Assembly (NCBI GenBank): GCA_036245525.1
Contig: BTPG01000005.1
Span: forward strand, 208,167,242 to 208,231,241
Direction of reading: 5' to 3'
Origin: Semisulcospira habei
Lineage: Eukaryota > Mollusca > Gastropoda > Semisulcospiridae
Length of the DNA: 64,000 nt
The notes beneath the pieces are model-generated. The model made no database searches. It saw only the letters and a program-made list of their open reading frames with translations, and was not told where the DNA came from. The translations under genes and the position numbers were made by a program. Below are positions 19,840 to 30,900 of this stretch, piece by piece; position 1 is the first letter of the stretch; the number at the start of each line of letters is the position of its first letter.

Positions 19840-20127
19840 ACCCTGCTTTGCATGTGCAGAAAGCATCGGTGACCGTCTTCTTCGTTGGGTCAATGGACAG
19901 GTGCACCGAGTGTGGCTTTTCCGTCACTTGGCCGCTTGACTGCGGAAAATTGTTTCGTGCACGTCAAAGCCCAGAATGTACTGCTCCTTGCTGAACAAAG
20001 CTGCACGTTGTCTCTGCCTAACGGTGATAGAGTATGGCAAGTATTGCTCCGAAATATCGTCAGGAATGTCTGACAAGCGCACACTTACGCACGTGGATGT
20101 AGGCGTTTTCGCTTTCTGCTGTGGCAT
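19840..20127 (-). pseudogene. SWIM zinc-finger exon(s) of a SWIM/YqaJ gene
   Basis: From 20,127 the frame reads MPQQKAKTPTSTCVSV, then SDIPDDISEQYLPYS, up to a stop near 19,925. A second frame then reads SGQVTEKPHSVHLSIDP, then KKTVTDAFCTCKAG, the C-x-C half of a SWIM zinc finger. The C-x-H half follows at 18,960. A frame change inside the exon and another downstream suggest a decaying gene. In related proteins the SWIM finger precedes a YqaJ nuclease domain, as the order here implies. Confidence 0.5.
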
Positions 20128-20289
20128 GTTTGTCGGAGCTTCGGGTCAAAGTCGAACTCTGGGTCAGTGGGCGGAGTTATCTATGAGCGGGCTAAACGTC
20201 AATTGCCCCGCACCTGGTGCAGGTCATCGCCAGGGTACTGTATCAGAAAGCAGACCCCAAAAAAAACCGTCGCGAGAGCGCGGGCCACC

Positions 20290-20741
20290 TGTCGCATAAC
20301 GAGTACCCGGTCAATGCCACCGCCAGGTAAAATCACCGGCTGAGGCATTAACCGAAGCTTTACTTTGTCGTGACCCGAGCCAGGTGAATCCCCCCAGTGA
20401 CCAACCACCAAGTAATCCCAAGGTAAATCCCAAGGTAATCCACTGAGTACAACACCAAGCACCACACAAGTTTACAACATAATTCCAACGGTAATCCCCG
20501 TCGAAGCGAAGCCGGCTGAACACAGCCGGTCCTAATGAGCTAAGCGTAAAGACTGGCGGGATTCTGCCAGGCTCGTGACCGGACAGGGAGGCAGGGGAGG
20601 CGACTCAGGGTCTCTTGGTAACGATTCCCTAGAGTCGCCTCCCTGGTTGTGTAGTATACACAACGAATTCTTAGGCTGAAATCGGTAAGCTAAGCGTACC
20701 TTCCTATTAGTAATGCCATCGATAAGAGTTTTGAGAAAACA
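20290..20741 (-). mobile_element. DIRS element terminal fragment (C-like subfamily)
   Basis: The right-end sequence GAATTCTTAGGCTGAAATCG, GTAAGCTAAGCGTACCTTCC and TAATGCCATCGATAAGAG matches the termini of element C (45,540-45,608). The upstream repeats of GGTAATCC resemble the leader of C near 43,100-43,190. No coding region is present; this is a 5'-terminal relic. Confidence 0.75.
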
Positions 20742-20750
20742 AACAATGAC

Positions 20751-20846
20751 ATAATAATAATAATAATAATACATTATTTATATGGCGCATTTCTCATATT
20801 TATAATATAACTCAATGCGCAGGCGAAAACGACGCGCGCACACACA

Positions 20847-20908
<62 letters not shown>

Positions 20909-21075
20909 CTGCAGGGGGGGGGGTGGTGTACAGAAAACCGTAGAGATTACACGAAAGTCTGCGAGAAAAGGTGAGTTTTTAACTTTGCTTTGAAATGCGT
21001 AAGTGGGGAGGCATTTCTCAGCTCGGTCGGTAAGGAATTCCAAACTAAAGGAGCAGTACATCCTGAGACATGCCT
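20751..21075 (-). mobile_element. LINE 3' end fragment
   Basis: The minus strand encodes LVWNSLPTELRNASPLTHFK then AKLKTHLF, the usual C-terminus of CR1/L2/jockey-like LINE polyproteins. It runs into GCGCATTGAGTTATATT and a (TTA)n tail. A (CA)n microsatellite (about 20,837-20,903) has expanded inside it. Confidence 0.7.
20837..20903. repeat. (CA)n microsatellite
   Basis: An almost pure CA repeat of about 65 bp inside the LINE tail. Confidence 0.95.
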
Positions 21076-21084
21076 AAGTATGTT

Positions 21085-21316
21085 GCTCAGGATAATCACA
21101 CTCATTGGATTCATGTGTAAAAGTACCTATAGAAATGAAAGCCAATTTTTTTCCAAGCCTGCTGATCTCGTCTGGTGAAACTGGCTTCCGTGGAATTTGC
21201 TTGATGTCAGCTTTGCTGGGTGTGACAACTGCAACAATACCCATACCATGAAAGGCTCCATGACCATCAAGAGTTGCAGTATTGTGGTCCACATTGTCTG
21301 CCACGAAATGAATCAC
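21085..21316 (-). pseudogene. Fragment of a repetitive invertebrate protein family
   Basis: The minus-strand reading contains FVADNVDHNTATLDGHGAFH then GMGIVAVVTPSKADIKQIPR. I recognise this D-N-x-D-H-N ... T-L-D-G-x-G-x-F-H-G-M-G pattern from repetitive uncharacterised invertebrate proteins, probably transposon-derived. It may be an exon of the neighbouring SWIM/YqaJ locus or a separate relic. Function unknown. Confidence 0.4.
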
Positions 21317-21409
21317 ATTCTTCTGTGACTCATTGTTGCCTGGGATGTCAGTGCCTTGAACTGCTGCTGCATTCTATTCATATTTCTGAAATTCAAATAC
21401 AATTTAAAA

Positions 21410-22690
21410 AGACTTTGACGCAGCCCAGTCACACCAGCAGACCATTGACAGAGTTCAGAACCAGGCTCTGCATATCATCACCGGCGCAATGAGATCCACA
21501 CCAATTGAAAAGATGGAAGAGACAACAGGCATACCACCCCTGCGCATGAGAAGAGATTGCAAAGCCTTAAAGCAGTTGACAAAAGTCAAGTCTTCCAAAG
21601 ACCATCCTATGAACGCCAGAATGAAACAACCAACCTCAGGGAGACTGAAAAGATCAAGCTTTGTGAAAGAGACGAGAGCACTGCAGAGAAAACACCAGGC
21701 AAAGCGCCTTGCACAGGTAGAGGTTCTGAATCCTGCTAGCGACCTTCCACCCTGGGAAAGTAAGCCAGAAAACATCACCATCTCTTCCACGGTACCCTAC
21801 ATCACCACCAAAGATGAGCACAGCACTGTGATCAAGAAAGCCCTGACACTGGCCATGCTCGAAGAAAAGTATCCCCAGGAAGCATGGATACGGGCATACA
21901 CCAATGGATCAGCCACAGATGCAGTTCAGAATGGAGGGGCTGGAGTGTACATTCAGTACCGAAAAGGAAAATGGTAGGCAGAGGCAGTACCAACAGGCCT
22001 TCACTGCACAAATTACAGAGCTGAGGTGGAAGCCCTGGTCCGCGCTGCAAACACCCTTAGTGGCACTGCAGACCCTGATGCCCAGATTGTCTTCCTGACT
22101 GATGCCATGCCTGTCCTTGAGGCAGCAACAGCAAGCAAACTGCCACGTCTACAAGAGGCAGTGCAAAACATCACCAGACTGGTACTGCAGTGGATCCCTT
22201 CACACTGTGACATCTACGGCAATGAAGAAGCTGCCAGAATGGCAAAATTGGGCGCAGAGGAAGAACAAGATGAAAATGGAGTCAGCTTCACAGAGATGAA
22301 GACCATCATTAAGTCTGTGTACAGACCACCACAACGGCCCCTAGACATGCAGTTACCATCAGCTGTCGTGACAAGAGCAAGTGACCATCTTCCGTCTGAG
22401 GACCGGGCACAATCCACTCAATTTCCACCTGCGCAGACGCTTCCACCTCGTGCCATCTCCCCTGTGCCCTTGTGGAGAAGCAGAGCAGACCACAGAGCAC
22501 ATCCTCCAGGACTGTGGGAACCACCAGATGCTGAGGGAGGAGATATGGCCGAAGCCCTCCACTCTACAAGAGAAACTGTACGGGCCTGTGGAGGCGCTAC
22601 AGAAGACCACAGATTTCATTTTGAGAGCCCAATTCCAAGTGTTACGGCGTTCGAGAAGAAGAAGAGGAATAATAGCAGATGATGCCTATC
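21410..22690 (+). pseudogene. LINE (I/nimb-like) fragment with RNase H domain
   Basis: A 5'-truncated copy starting in the RT thumb (HQQTIDRVQNQALHIITGAM). A linker leads to an RNase H domain: YTNGSATDAVQNGGAGVYI (first Asp replaced by Asn), EVEALVRAANTL (Glu), FLTDAMPVLEA (Asp) and WIPSHCDIYGNEEA. An in-frame TAG at 21,975 interrupts it after KGKW. Beyond 22,375 the frame shifts and ends with a zinc-knuckle-like FHLVPSPLCPCGEAEQTTEH then ILQDCGNH. Such LINEs carry RNase H downstream of RT. Non-functional copy, same family as 465-1,490. Confidence 0.8.
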
Positions 22691-23232
22691 TCTCTAACTT
22701 ACTTCACCCCTACACTCCTTGCCGCCCCCCCCCCCCACCCGGGTCTGCCCTGGGGGACTTGGGTTGGGTTAACTACTTTTTAGTTCCCAGGGTCACCCTG
22801 GTCAGCCCCACAGGGTGGGTTTCCCTTCTATTCTGGGCCATGTGTTTCTGTCTACCCTTGGTCCATTCACCTGTATTTGCCTTTTTTAAACTCTCCCTAC
22901 TGTCTGCGCTGCCTGTAGCTCTTGATATTGGATGTGTGTTGCTAAATGGTCTTAGCTTTATTTAGGCCCCATGTCGTAGGTTTATTTAACGTATTGGACC
23001 GGCTGGCGACATACGTTCAATATTCTGTTTAGTTTTTTTTTTCGCAAGCAGTGCAGGCACGTCCTAAGAAAGTCTTGTTGCTGTCGGGACGTTAAGCAAT
23101 GTACAATCCATCAATCAATCCTTGAAGCTCCCTCCGCTCTGCCTCCGACCCTCTCCGCCTCCACATCCCCTACACCAAACTCAGCACCTTCGGCCCCCGC
23201 TCCTTCTCTGTCTGCAGTCCATCTACCTGGAA

Positions 23233-23265
<33 letters not shown>

Positions 23266-23441
23266 CGTCAGAAACCCTCTCTCTCCTCCTTCCAGTCCGC
23301 CCTCAAATCTCACCTCTTTCAACAGTTCTAGCACTATAACGCCACCACACTCCCCATCCCAAGCTGACTGTCGTAATGCATTTGTGGTACGTGAGTCATT
23401 GTTTATAATTATTAAAAGATAAGCGCATTATAAATACCGTA

Positions 23442-23470
<29 letters not shown>
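22683..23470 (+). mobile_element. LINE 3' fragment, same family as 50,922-55,128, split by a SINE
   Basis: The sequence encoding [12 protein letters not shown] (22,683-22,720) continues at 23,125 with PPLCLRPSPPPHPLHQTQHL and [16 protein letters not shown]. It ends in the common tail AAGCGCATTATAAATACCGT then (ATT)n. Heavily 5' truncated. Confidence 0.8.
22722..23118 (+). mobile_element. SINE-like element, (ATCA)n tail, copy 1
   Basis: About 400 bp from GGGTCTGCCCTGGGGGACTT to GGGACGTTAAGCAATGTAC and an (ATCA)n tail, flanked by TCCTTG direct repeats. It interrupts the LINE fragment. Other copies: 53,833-54,219, 54,636-55,032, 55,332-56,131 (with one inside it) and 61,671-62,060. No tRNA promoter boxes are obvious. 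Confidence 0.8.
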
Positions 23471-23472
<2 letters not shown>

Positions 23473-23774
23473 TTATTATACGTAAGTGCGACCATTTTGC
23501 GTCCGCTCATGCATGATAGTACCATTTTGGTCGCAGGACTGTCTCATTCGTTTTTTGTGGATGAGATCATGTGAGCCAGTGCTGCGACTGCACAGCGACC
23601 TCTGCTTTGTGACAGTCACATTTTGGGCTCATTCAAAGGTCGTATAGACGTCGCAGTACCATCTCATATGTCTTCGGAGACGAGCTCATGTGAGCTATTT
23701 ATGGGCGGTCGCCGCGACGTCGTGTTGAGCCTGAAATGCGACGGGCTCGAATCGTCCGTCGCAGTTAAGTAACT
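23471..23774. other. No recognisable gene
   Basis: The sequence contains repeated GTCGCAG/TGCGACG motifs and nothing else I can identify. Confidence 0.4.
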
Positions 23775-23988
23775 TTAACTCATTCTACCCCAGCCACACC
23801 ACAGGAAGATAAGGATCGACCATGATAGTTTAAGGGTGATGCCAGAATAGCTTGGCGCCTATGGACGCCAAGCTATTCTGGCATCACCCTTGAACTATCA
23901 AGGTCGATCTGTGTCCTGCACTGCAATACAGTCTTCAGAGGACAACGGCAAAATTTGGGGATTTCGGTGTTGGGGTAAAATGAGTTAA
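23775..23988. mobile_element. Hairpin MITE family 1, copy 1
   Basis: Outer ends TTAACTCATTCTACCCCAG / TGGGGTAAAATGAGTTAA form a terminal inverted repeat. The centre is a long near-perfect hairpin (GGGTGATGCCAGAATAGCTT, loop, then its complement). The family consensus hairpin is TGATAATTCAAGGGTAGTGC followed by CAGATTAGCTTGGCGCC and its complement. Copies run to about 210 bp and have no coding capacity. Confidence 0.85.
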
Positions 23989-24239
23989 CTCCTCAAAAAG
24001 ACCGTGACCATAACGCGACGCTGTTTCCAAAATGAGATGGTAACCCGACCATCAAATGCTACTAGGGTCCTCTTCATTTTGTCATAGGCGAACTGTGGTT
24101 TTGTTCATTTCTTCTTTCTTTTCTTCTCCTCTCAAAATTAATGCTTTGCTATCACTTCTGGTCAAAATCTCTTCCCACAAAACCCTTTGTGCATTCATTT
24201 CTGGATGGATAAATGCCCTCTACAAGAAGAAAAGATCTC

Positions 24240-24320
24240 CATCTAGTCTGCAAAACGCATAGATCCTCATGCGCCTCTATATGTGGAGGCCGATGAGGAT
24301 CTTTATGCTTCTTGCAGCAT
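24240..24320. repeat. Hairpin family 2, partial copy
   Basis: AGATCCTCATGCGCCTC...GAGGCCGATGAGGATCT forms an inverted repeat next to CTTCTTGCAGCATG. It is related to the palindromes at 32,600, 36,200, 38,250, 47,340 and 60,590. Confidence 0.55.
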
Positions 24321-24339
24321 GAATGAGCCTGCACCACGC

Positions 24340-24528
24340 ACCTAGCCCCAACGCCCTACAGTAGGAGATGTATTGACCTTGATAATTTAAGGGCATTGCC
24401 AGTTTGGCTTGGCGCCATTAGGAGACGGACTTACCATAATATAAGTGTAGTGCCAGATTAGCTTGGAGCCTGGAGGCTAATGAGGATCTATGCTTCTTGC
24501 AGCATGAATGAGCCTGCACCACGCAAGT
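24340..24528. mobile_element. Hairpin MITE family 1, rearranged partial copies
   Basis: Half-arms (GACCTTGATAATTTAAGGGC; TAGTGCCAGATTAGCTTGGA) occur without their partners and alternate with family-2 sequence. Probably deletion or replication slippage at palindromes. Confidence 0.6.
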
Positions 24529-24787
24529 AACCCCAACGCCCTACAGAAGGAGATGTATTGTATTGACCTTGATAATTTAAGGGTATTGCCAGATTAGCTT
24601 TGCGCCTTTAGGAGACGGACTGACCATAATTTAATGGTAGTGCCAGATTAGCTGGCGCCTAAAGGCGCCAAGCTAAGCTGGCACTACCCTTGAATTATCA
24701 TGTCAATCCGTCTCCTGCAACTGATACATACATGTTAGGTGATACCTCCAAAATGTTGGAAATGTGGCCATGGGCTTAAATGGGTTA
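24529..24787. mobile_element. Hairpin MITE family 1, copy with an extra half-arm
   Basis: The hairpin (TAGTGCCAGATTAGCTGGCG and complement) is preceded by a second, unpaired left arm (TTTAAGGGTATTGCCAGATT). The right end, TAAATGGGTTA, lies 27 bp from the 3' edge of a kinase exon (24,815). Confidence 0.75.
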
Positions 24788-24814
24788 CGCTTACACTATG
24801 TGACAGTGACTTAC

Positions 24815-24927
24815 GCAAAAAACCAGCAGCTCATCATGACGTCGTAAGCATCGTCTGAACAGCGTATCGGCTTTGCCAATCGCTGACCTTTCTCCAAAAA
24901 CAGTACCACCTGTGGCACTGCCATTCC
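24815..24927 (-). CDS. Kinase exon 13 (subdomains X-XI)
   Basis: [20 protein letters not shown] then [15 protein letters not shown] parallels Syk GMKGSEV...LEKGERM...YDLMNLCW. Acceptor CTGACAG; donor GTAAGT after a partial codon GC. The following exon was not found. Confidence 0.8.
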
Positions 24928-27900
24928 CTGTCAGAAAATAGGCAAATCTTCAAATGATTTTCGTCTTTGCAAGAAAAACTGTGATACCTCTCATGTAAAC
25001 ATTCTAAGGCAAAAGATTTTTGTTACCACTCACAGTCCATTTTCAAAGGTGAGATTTACTTAAACCTTTTCATCCTGATACACTATTTCTTGAAATAAAT
25101 TTGACAATGACAGTTCAAGTGTGGTGTCAGAATAACTTGGCACCTGAGGCCTCAAAACCAAGGCTCGGCTTGTAATTCACCACCACCCATTACTTAACAT
25201 ATCTATCTCATTGGTGTTTGCTCCGTGTTTCATGGCATGCTGGTCTGACAGGTTTAATAAAGCCTATACAAGCATTTAGCTTGCTTTGTGTTTTTTAAAT
25301 AATAAACCTGAAAGGGTCTCCATAACACAAAGTCGTCAACAATTCTAGATCGAGGTCTACTGTGACGTCAACAATTCTGCACTACCGGAATTTACATCCC
25401 ATGTGGCTCTGGTCTGAGCGTAAGTTTTCATATATGCCATCCTGGAATGTTGGGCACTGTCGTGGGATATAATTAAAAACTTCTGTCTTCATCTGACACA
25501 CAGGAGACACAAATTGTACTCAGGCTATTATCATGCAGAAAAGACATACATGTGTAAAGATGAAAGAGAATTTCAAGGACAGTGGGATGAAGTTCTAGTC
25601 TAATGTTATAACAATAAACTAGTATTTCTTATTCCGACCAAACCAATGTTTTTAGTCCACCTCTGTGATTTGGAATCCAGGACACAGAATTACTCACATC
25701 GTACGGCTTTGCCCCATACGACATTGCTTCCCACAAAGTGACTCCGTAGCTCCAGACGTCGGATTTTGAGTCAAACTTCGAGTCCTGGATACACTCCAAG
25801 TCGCACCACTTCATCGGCATTTTGCCACCTTTCTTAGCCTGTAAAGAATTGCATTACTTATTAGTCAAAATTATATGCACTAATACATCATTTAACCCAT
25901 TACATCCTGACGCTAATTATTTTTTTAAATTACCTATTGTCCTATGAGGGCTACATTACAGATCAAGCATTTAGTTCAAGGGTGGTGCCAGAATAGCTTG
26001 GCGCTGGAGGTGCCAAGCTATTCTGGCTCCACCCTTGAACTATCAGTCAAATTTAATTTTAAAAATGGGTGTATCAAGATGAAAAGAGTTAACTGGTTTT
26101 AATAGCTACTAAAATAAATATGCTGTGAGCAAAATGTTCTTGGGCCAACATCAACCTTAAATCATTTAACCCCAAAGCCGAATTTCCCAAATTTTAAATG
26201 TCACGACTATGTATCAGTGGTAGGAGATGCATTGACCATGATAATTCAAGGATGTCATCTGAACAGGAATCAGATATTTGAAAATCAGAGCAGGTCAAAC
26301 ATGCATGTGTTACGACAACTGGATTAAACCAAGCATGCGATATTGTTTGCCTGCGACTTTAATCCACAGTTTTCGGAAAAACACTTGCAAATTTTGACCT
26401 ACTTCTGATTCCCAAATATCTATTATTTGGGAAAAGTGTTTTAAAATTCAATGGTACAATGAGATCAAAATGAGCAATCAGTGGCTTTACCATACTGATC
26501 AACAAAAGAAACGCGAAGTGGCCCCTTCAAATCACATTTTATCCAACATTTGAAAGTCGATTTCGGACAAACCATACAACGGATGTTATGAACATTTTAG
26601 GAATGAAATCATGGACACCAGCGTAATCAGTGTGGAAGTTTATTCTGTATTTGGAGCAAGCATGGCACAGCACAAAGTCAATATGGCGTGTGACACTCAT
26701 TGGCGTTGATGACGGCTTGGCAGCGTCGGCGCATAGAGTGCATCAGGCGGTTGACAGCTGCCCTGGGGATGTTGTTCCAGGCCTGGACAATGGTATTCTC
26801 CTGTTCTGCGGCTGTCGTTGGTCTGGGGCGTACGGCGTTGACCTCTCTTTGCAGCTGGTCCCAGAGATGTTCGGTGGGATTGAGGTCCGGGTTGAGGGCA
26901 GGCCAGGGCATGACTGGGATGTTGTGCTGCTGCAAGAGTGCTGGGTGATAAGTGCAGTGAGTGTACGCGCATTATCTTGTGCAAGATGAAGTTTCTGCGT
27001 CCCTGAGAAAATGGCAGGACATATGGGTCAATGTAGCGCTGAGCTGTGATGCATTTCCTCGACCTGGTACGAGTCTACGGAAGAACACAGGTCCTACTGT
27101 ATGGTTCAGGATAATCACGGCCCAAATCATCACGCTTGGCCCGCCCCAGGCATTGTTCTCCGGCACACAGCCATCAGCAATGCGTTCACCCCTTCTGCGC
27201 CACACTTTTATGCGCTCATTCGCTTGGCTGATGCAGTAGCGGCTCTCATCCATGAACTGTGACAGGACGTTCTGCCACTGTCGCCAGGTCCAGTCGACAT
27301 GAACCTGTGACCACTGTAGGCGTGCACAGCGATGACGCTCAGTAAGAACAGGTCCACGGGCTGGACGGCGGTTGTTTAAATTATGCTTCTCTAGCCGTCG
27401 TCGCACTGTCTGGCCACTGATGGGTGCCTGGTGGTTGCCAATAACTTATCTTGCTGTTACATCGGCCGGCTGAAAGCGATTTCGCACGTGAGCCCGGAAA
27501 ATATGGCGGTCTTGCCGTGGAGTTGTCACACGTGGTCATCTGCTTCAGGAAGCGTCGGCAGAAGACCCGTTGGCGTGATAGCGTTGCTGCAGCCTGTAAA
27601 TGGTCGAAATGTGACATCTAAAGGCCACTGCCACAGCTTGTGGATCTTCTCCGGCTTCCAAAAGCTCAAGAGCACGTTTTCCTTGGGGAGCACTAAGTCT
27701 TGGCATGGTTGATGTGGCAACGGCAAAAGTGACAGAAGGTGTAACACTGCTGATTTTTTATTGCCTTGCATTGCTGAACACAGTTCATGACCCAACATCA
27801 TCATCATCATCCCTTGGCTTCGCGAACGAAGATTCTATAGGGCTTGCCCACGTCGTTTGCATGCATTTTCGTGACTGCGGAGGCCAATCCGGGACAGGCA

Positions 27901-30900
27901 GGTTCGACCGCAGTGGCTGCAGGGGAAGGTCTGGTCAGGGTTCTGAGTTACGACAACTCTGTTTTTTCTCCTGAGCCGCTTGTCCTTGAGGTTAGCTCTG
28001 CGAGAGTCCTCAAAGGAGACGGCTGCCTTGTGAATGGTGGAGCGCCAGGTGTCACGGTCCGCAGCAAGCGAAGACCACTGGCGGTGGTCGATTTGGCAGT
28101 CACAAAGTGACTTCTTGAGACCGTCTTTGTATCTCTTCTTTGGTGCCCCTTTGTCTCGGTGTCCAGCTCGCCGAACAGAGTGATCATGGGTAGGCGATGA
28201 TCCTCCATCCTGGAGACGTGCCCCGCCCAGCGAAGCTGTGTCCGCAGCAGCAAAGCCTCGATGCTCAAAGTTTCCGCCTGTTCAAGGACCTCGACGTTGG
28301 TGACATAGTCACTCCAGTAAATGCTGAGGATGGTACGCAGGCAGCGCTGGTGAAAGTGTTCGAGAAGTCGTAGTTGGCTGCGGAACCGTACAGCAGGGTG
28401 GTGAGGACGACAGCTCTGTACACGCTGATCTTGGTGCCTTTTTTCAGCTGTTGATTGTGCCACACCCGCTTGAATAGTCGCCCGAAAGCACTGTTCGCTT
28501 TTGCCAGCCTGTTGTCCAGCTCCTTGTCCAGCTTGGCGTCTGACGTGATGATGCAGCCGAGGTAGGTAAACTGGTGTACAGACTTCAGTTCGGACTCGCC
28601 GATGGTGATGTGGGGAGGGCGATGCTCTTCCTTGGGTGCTGGCTGATGAAGGACCTCTGTCTTTTTCAGACTGACCTCAAGTCCAAAGAGCTGGGCGGCA
28701 TCTGCGAAGCAGGACGTAATGCGCTGCAAGGCTCTCTCTGTGTGTGCAACGAGGGCAGCGTCATCAGCAAAGAGCAGCTCACGAATCAGTTGGTCTAGGG
28801 TTTTCGTGTGGGCCTGCAGTCGTCTGAGGTTGAACAGGCTGCCATCGAGACGATACCTGATGTACACTGCGTCGTCATCGTCGAGGTCCACTGTGGCCTG
28901 CTTCAACATCATGCTGAAGAAGATGGTAAAGAGGGTCGGTGCCAGCACGCAGCCTTGCTTCACGCCGTTGCGAATGGGGAATGGTTCTGAGAGGTCACTG
29001 TTTAGTCTGACCTGGCCTTGCTGGTCCTCGTGGAGCTGGACGATCATGTTGAGGAACTTTGGGGGACAGCCTAGTCGCTCCAGGATCTGCCACATACCTT
29101 GCCTGCTTACAGTGTCAAACGCTTTTGTTAGGTCGACAAACGTTACGTACAGCCCTTTGTTCTGCTCGCGGCACTTCTCCTGAAGCTGTCTCAGCACAAA
29201 GACCATGTCGGTGGTACTCCTGTTGGCTCTGAAGCCACACTGGCCCTCTGGGAGGTGGTCTTCAGCGATGGCAGGTACCAGCCGATTCAGGAGCAACCTT
29301 GCGAGAATTTTCCCGGCAATGGACAGCAGGGTAATTCCACGATAATTAGAGCAGGCAGACTTCTCTCCTTTGTTCTTGTACAGGGTGATGATGACTGCAT
29401 CACGGAGATCCTTTGGTAGTGTTCCTTTTTCCCAGCAGCAGAGAAAGAGGTCGTGGAGCTTGTTGTGCAGTGCTGGGCCTCCATGTTTCCATATCTCTGG
29501 CGGGATTCCGTCAATGCCTGCTGCTTTGCCACTCTTGAGCTGGTGGATGGCTGTGAGGGTCTCTTCGGCGGTGGGCGGTTCGTCCAATTCAACCTTTAGT
29601 AGAAGGTGTGGGATTTGGAGGATGACTGTTTCTTGAACAGTGCGCTCAGCGCCGAAGAGGTCCTGAAAGTACTCCGACTAGCGGTTCAAGATGGAGGTAT
29701 TATCTGTGAGGAGTGCCTGTCCATCAGCGCTTCGCAGGGGACTTTGTACCAGGTGCCTAGGGCCATACACTGCTTTCAGTGCTTCGTAGAAGCCCCTGTA
29801 ATCACCGTTGTCAGCGCAGAGCTGGGTCCTCTGTGCGAGTCTGGAGTTCTCTAAGCTTGAGCTGGAGACTGCTGCAGATGAGGCGGAAGGCAGACTTCTT
29901 CACAGGGCAGGAAGGCTGGGCTAGGTGGGCCTGGTGGGCGGCTCTTTTTTTTGCTAGAAGTTCCTGGATCTCTACGTCGTTTTCGTCAAACCAGTCTTTG
30001 TTCCTCTTTCTAGCAAAGCCCAAGACTTCCACAGAAGATTTTACAATAGCAGTTTTCAGTTGTTCCCAGAGTGTTTCAGGGGAGGAGTCTGCTGGATCAA
30101 CTGTGTCTTTGAGCATGCGCTGTAAATCGGCCTGAAGGGCAGCTTTCTTGTCGTCACGCTGAAGGCTGGCAACATCAAGCTTTTTCTTGGGGAGGCCCCC
30201 TTTCTTGGGTTTCAGCTTGAGGCGGAGCCTGAGTTTGCAGCGAACAAGGCGGTGGTCAGTGTGGCACTCTGCGCTGGGCATCACTCTGGTGAGGAGGACG
30301 TCACTGCGGTCCCTCTGACGCACTAGGACATAGTCGATGAGGTGCCAGTGCTTGGAGCGAGGATGCATCCAGGTGGTCTTTCGACTGTCCTTTTGCTGGA
30401 AAGTAGTGTTGGTGATGACAAGTTGCTGCTCTGCACAGAGCTCCAACAGTAGGCGACCATTGTCATTGCAGTTCCCAACGCCATGCTTGCCGAGGACTCC
30501 TTTCCAGGCTTCAGAGTCTTGGCCCACTCTGGCGTTGAAGTCGCCAAGGATGATGACTTTGTCGTCTGCAGGGGTGCTCTGCAGGAGGCTGCGCAGGTCA
30601 GAGTAGAACTTGTCTTTTCTGCAGGCTCTGCCAGGAGGGTTGGGGAGTACACACTGAGAAGGGTGACGTATTGCTGGTGTCTCAGTGGGAGGCGCATGGA
30701 CATGATGCGGTCGGAGTGACCCGTTGGTAGGTTTTCCAACTTAGTCGCAATGGGGGTCTTCACCATGAAGCCCACGCCTGAGAGCCGTCTTTCTGATGCA
30801 GGCCTGCCTGACCAGTAGAGGGTGTAGCCAGCGCCAAGTTCTTGGAGGCTGCCTTCCTCCGGGAGGCGTACTTCGCTGAGCGCGGCGATGTCGATGTTTA

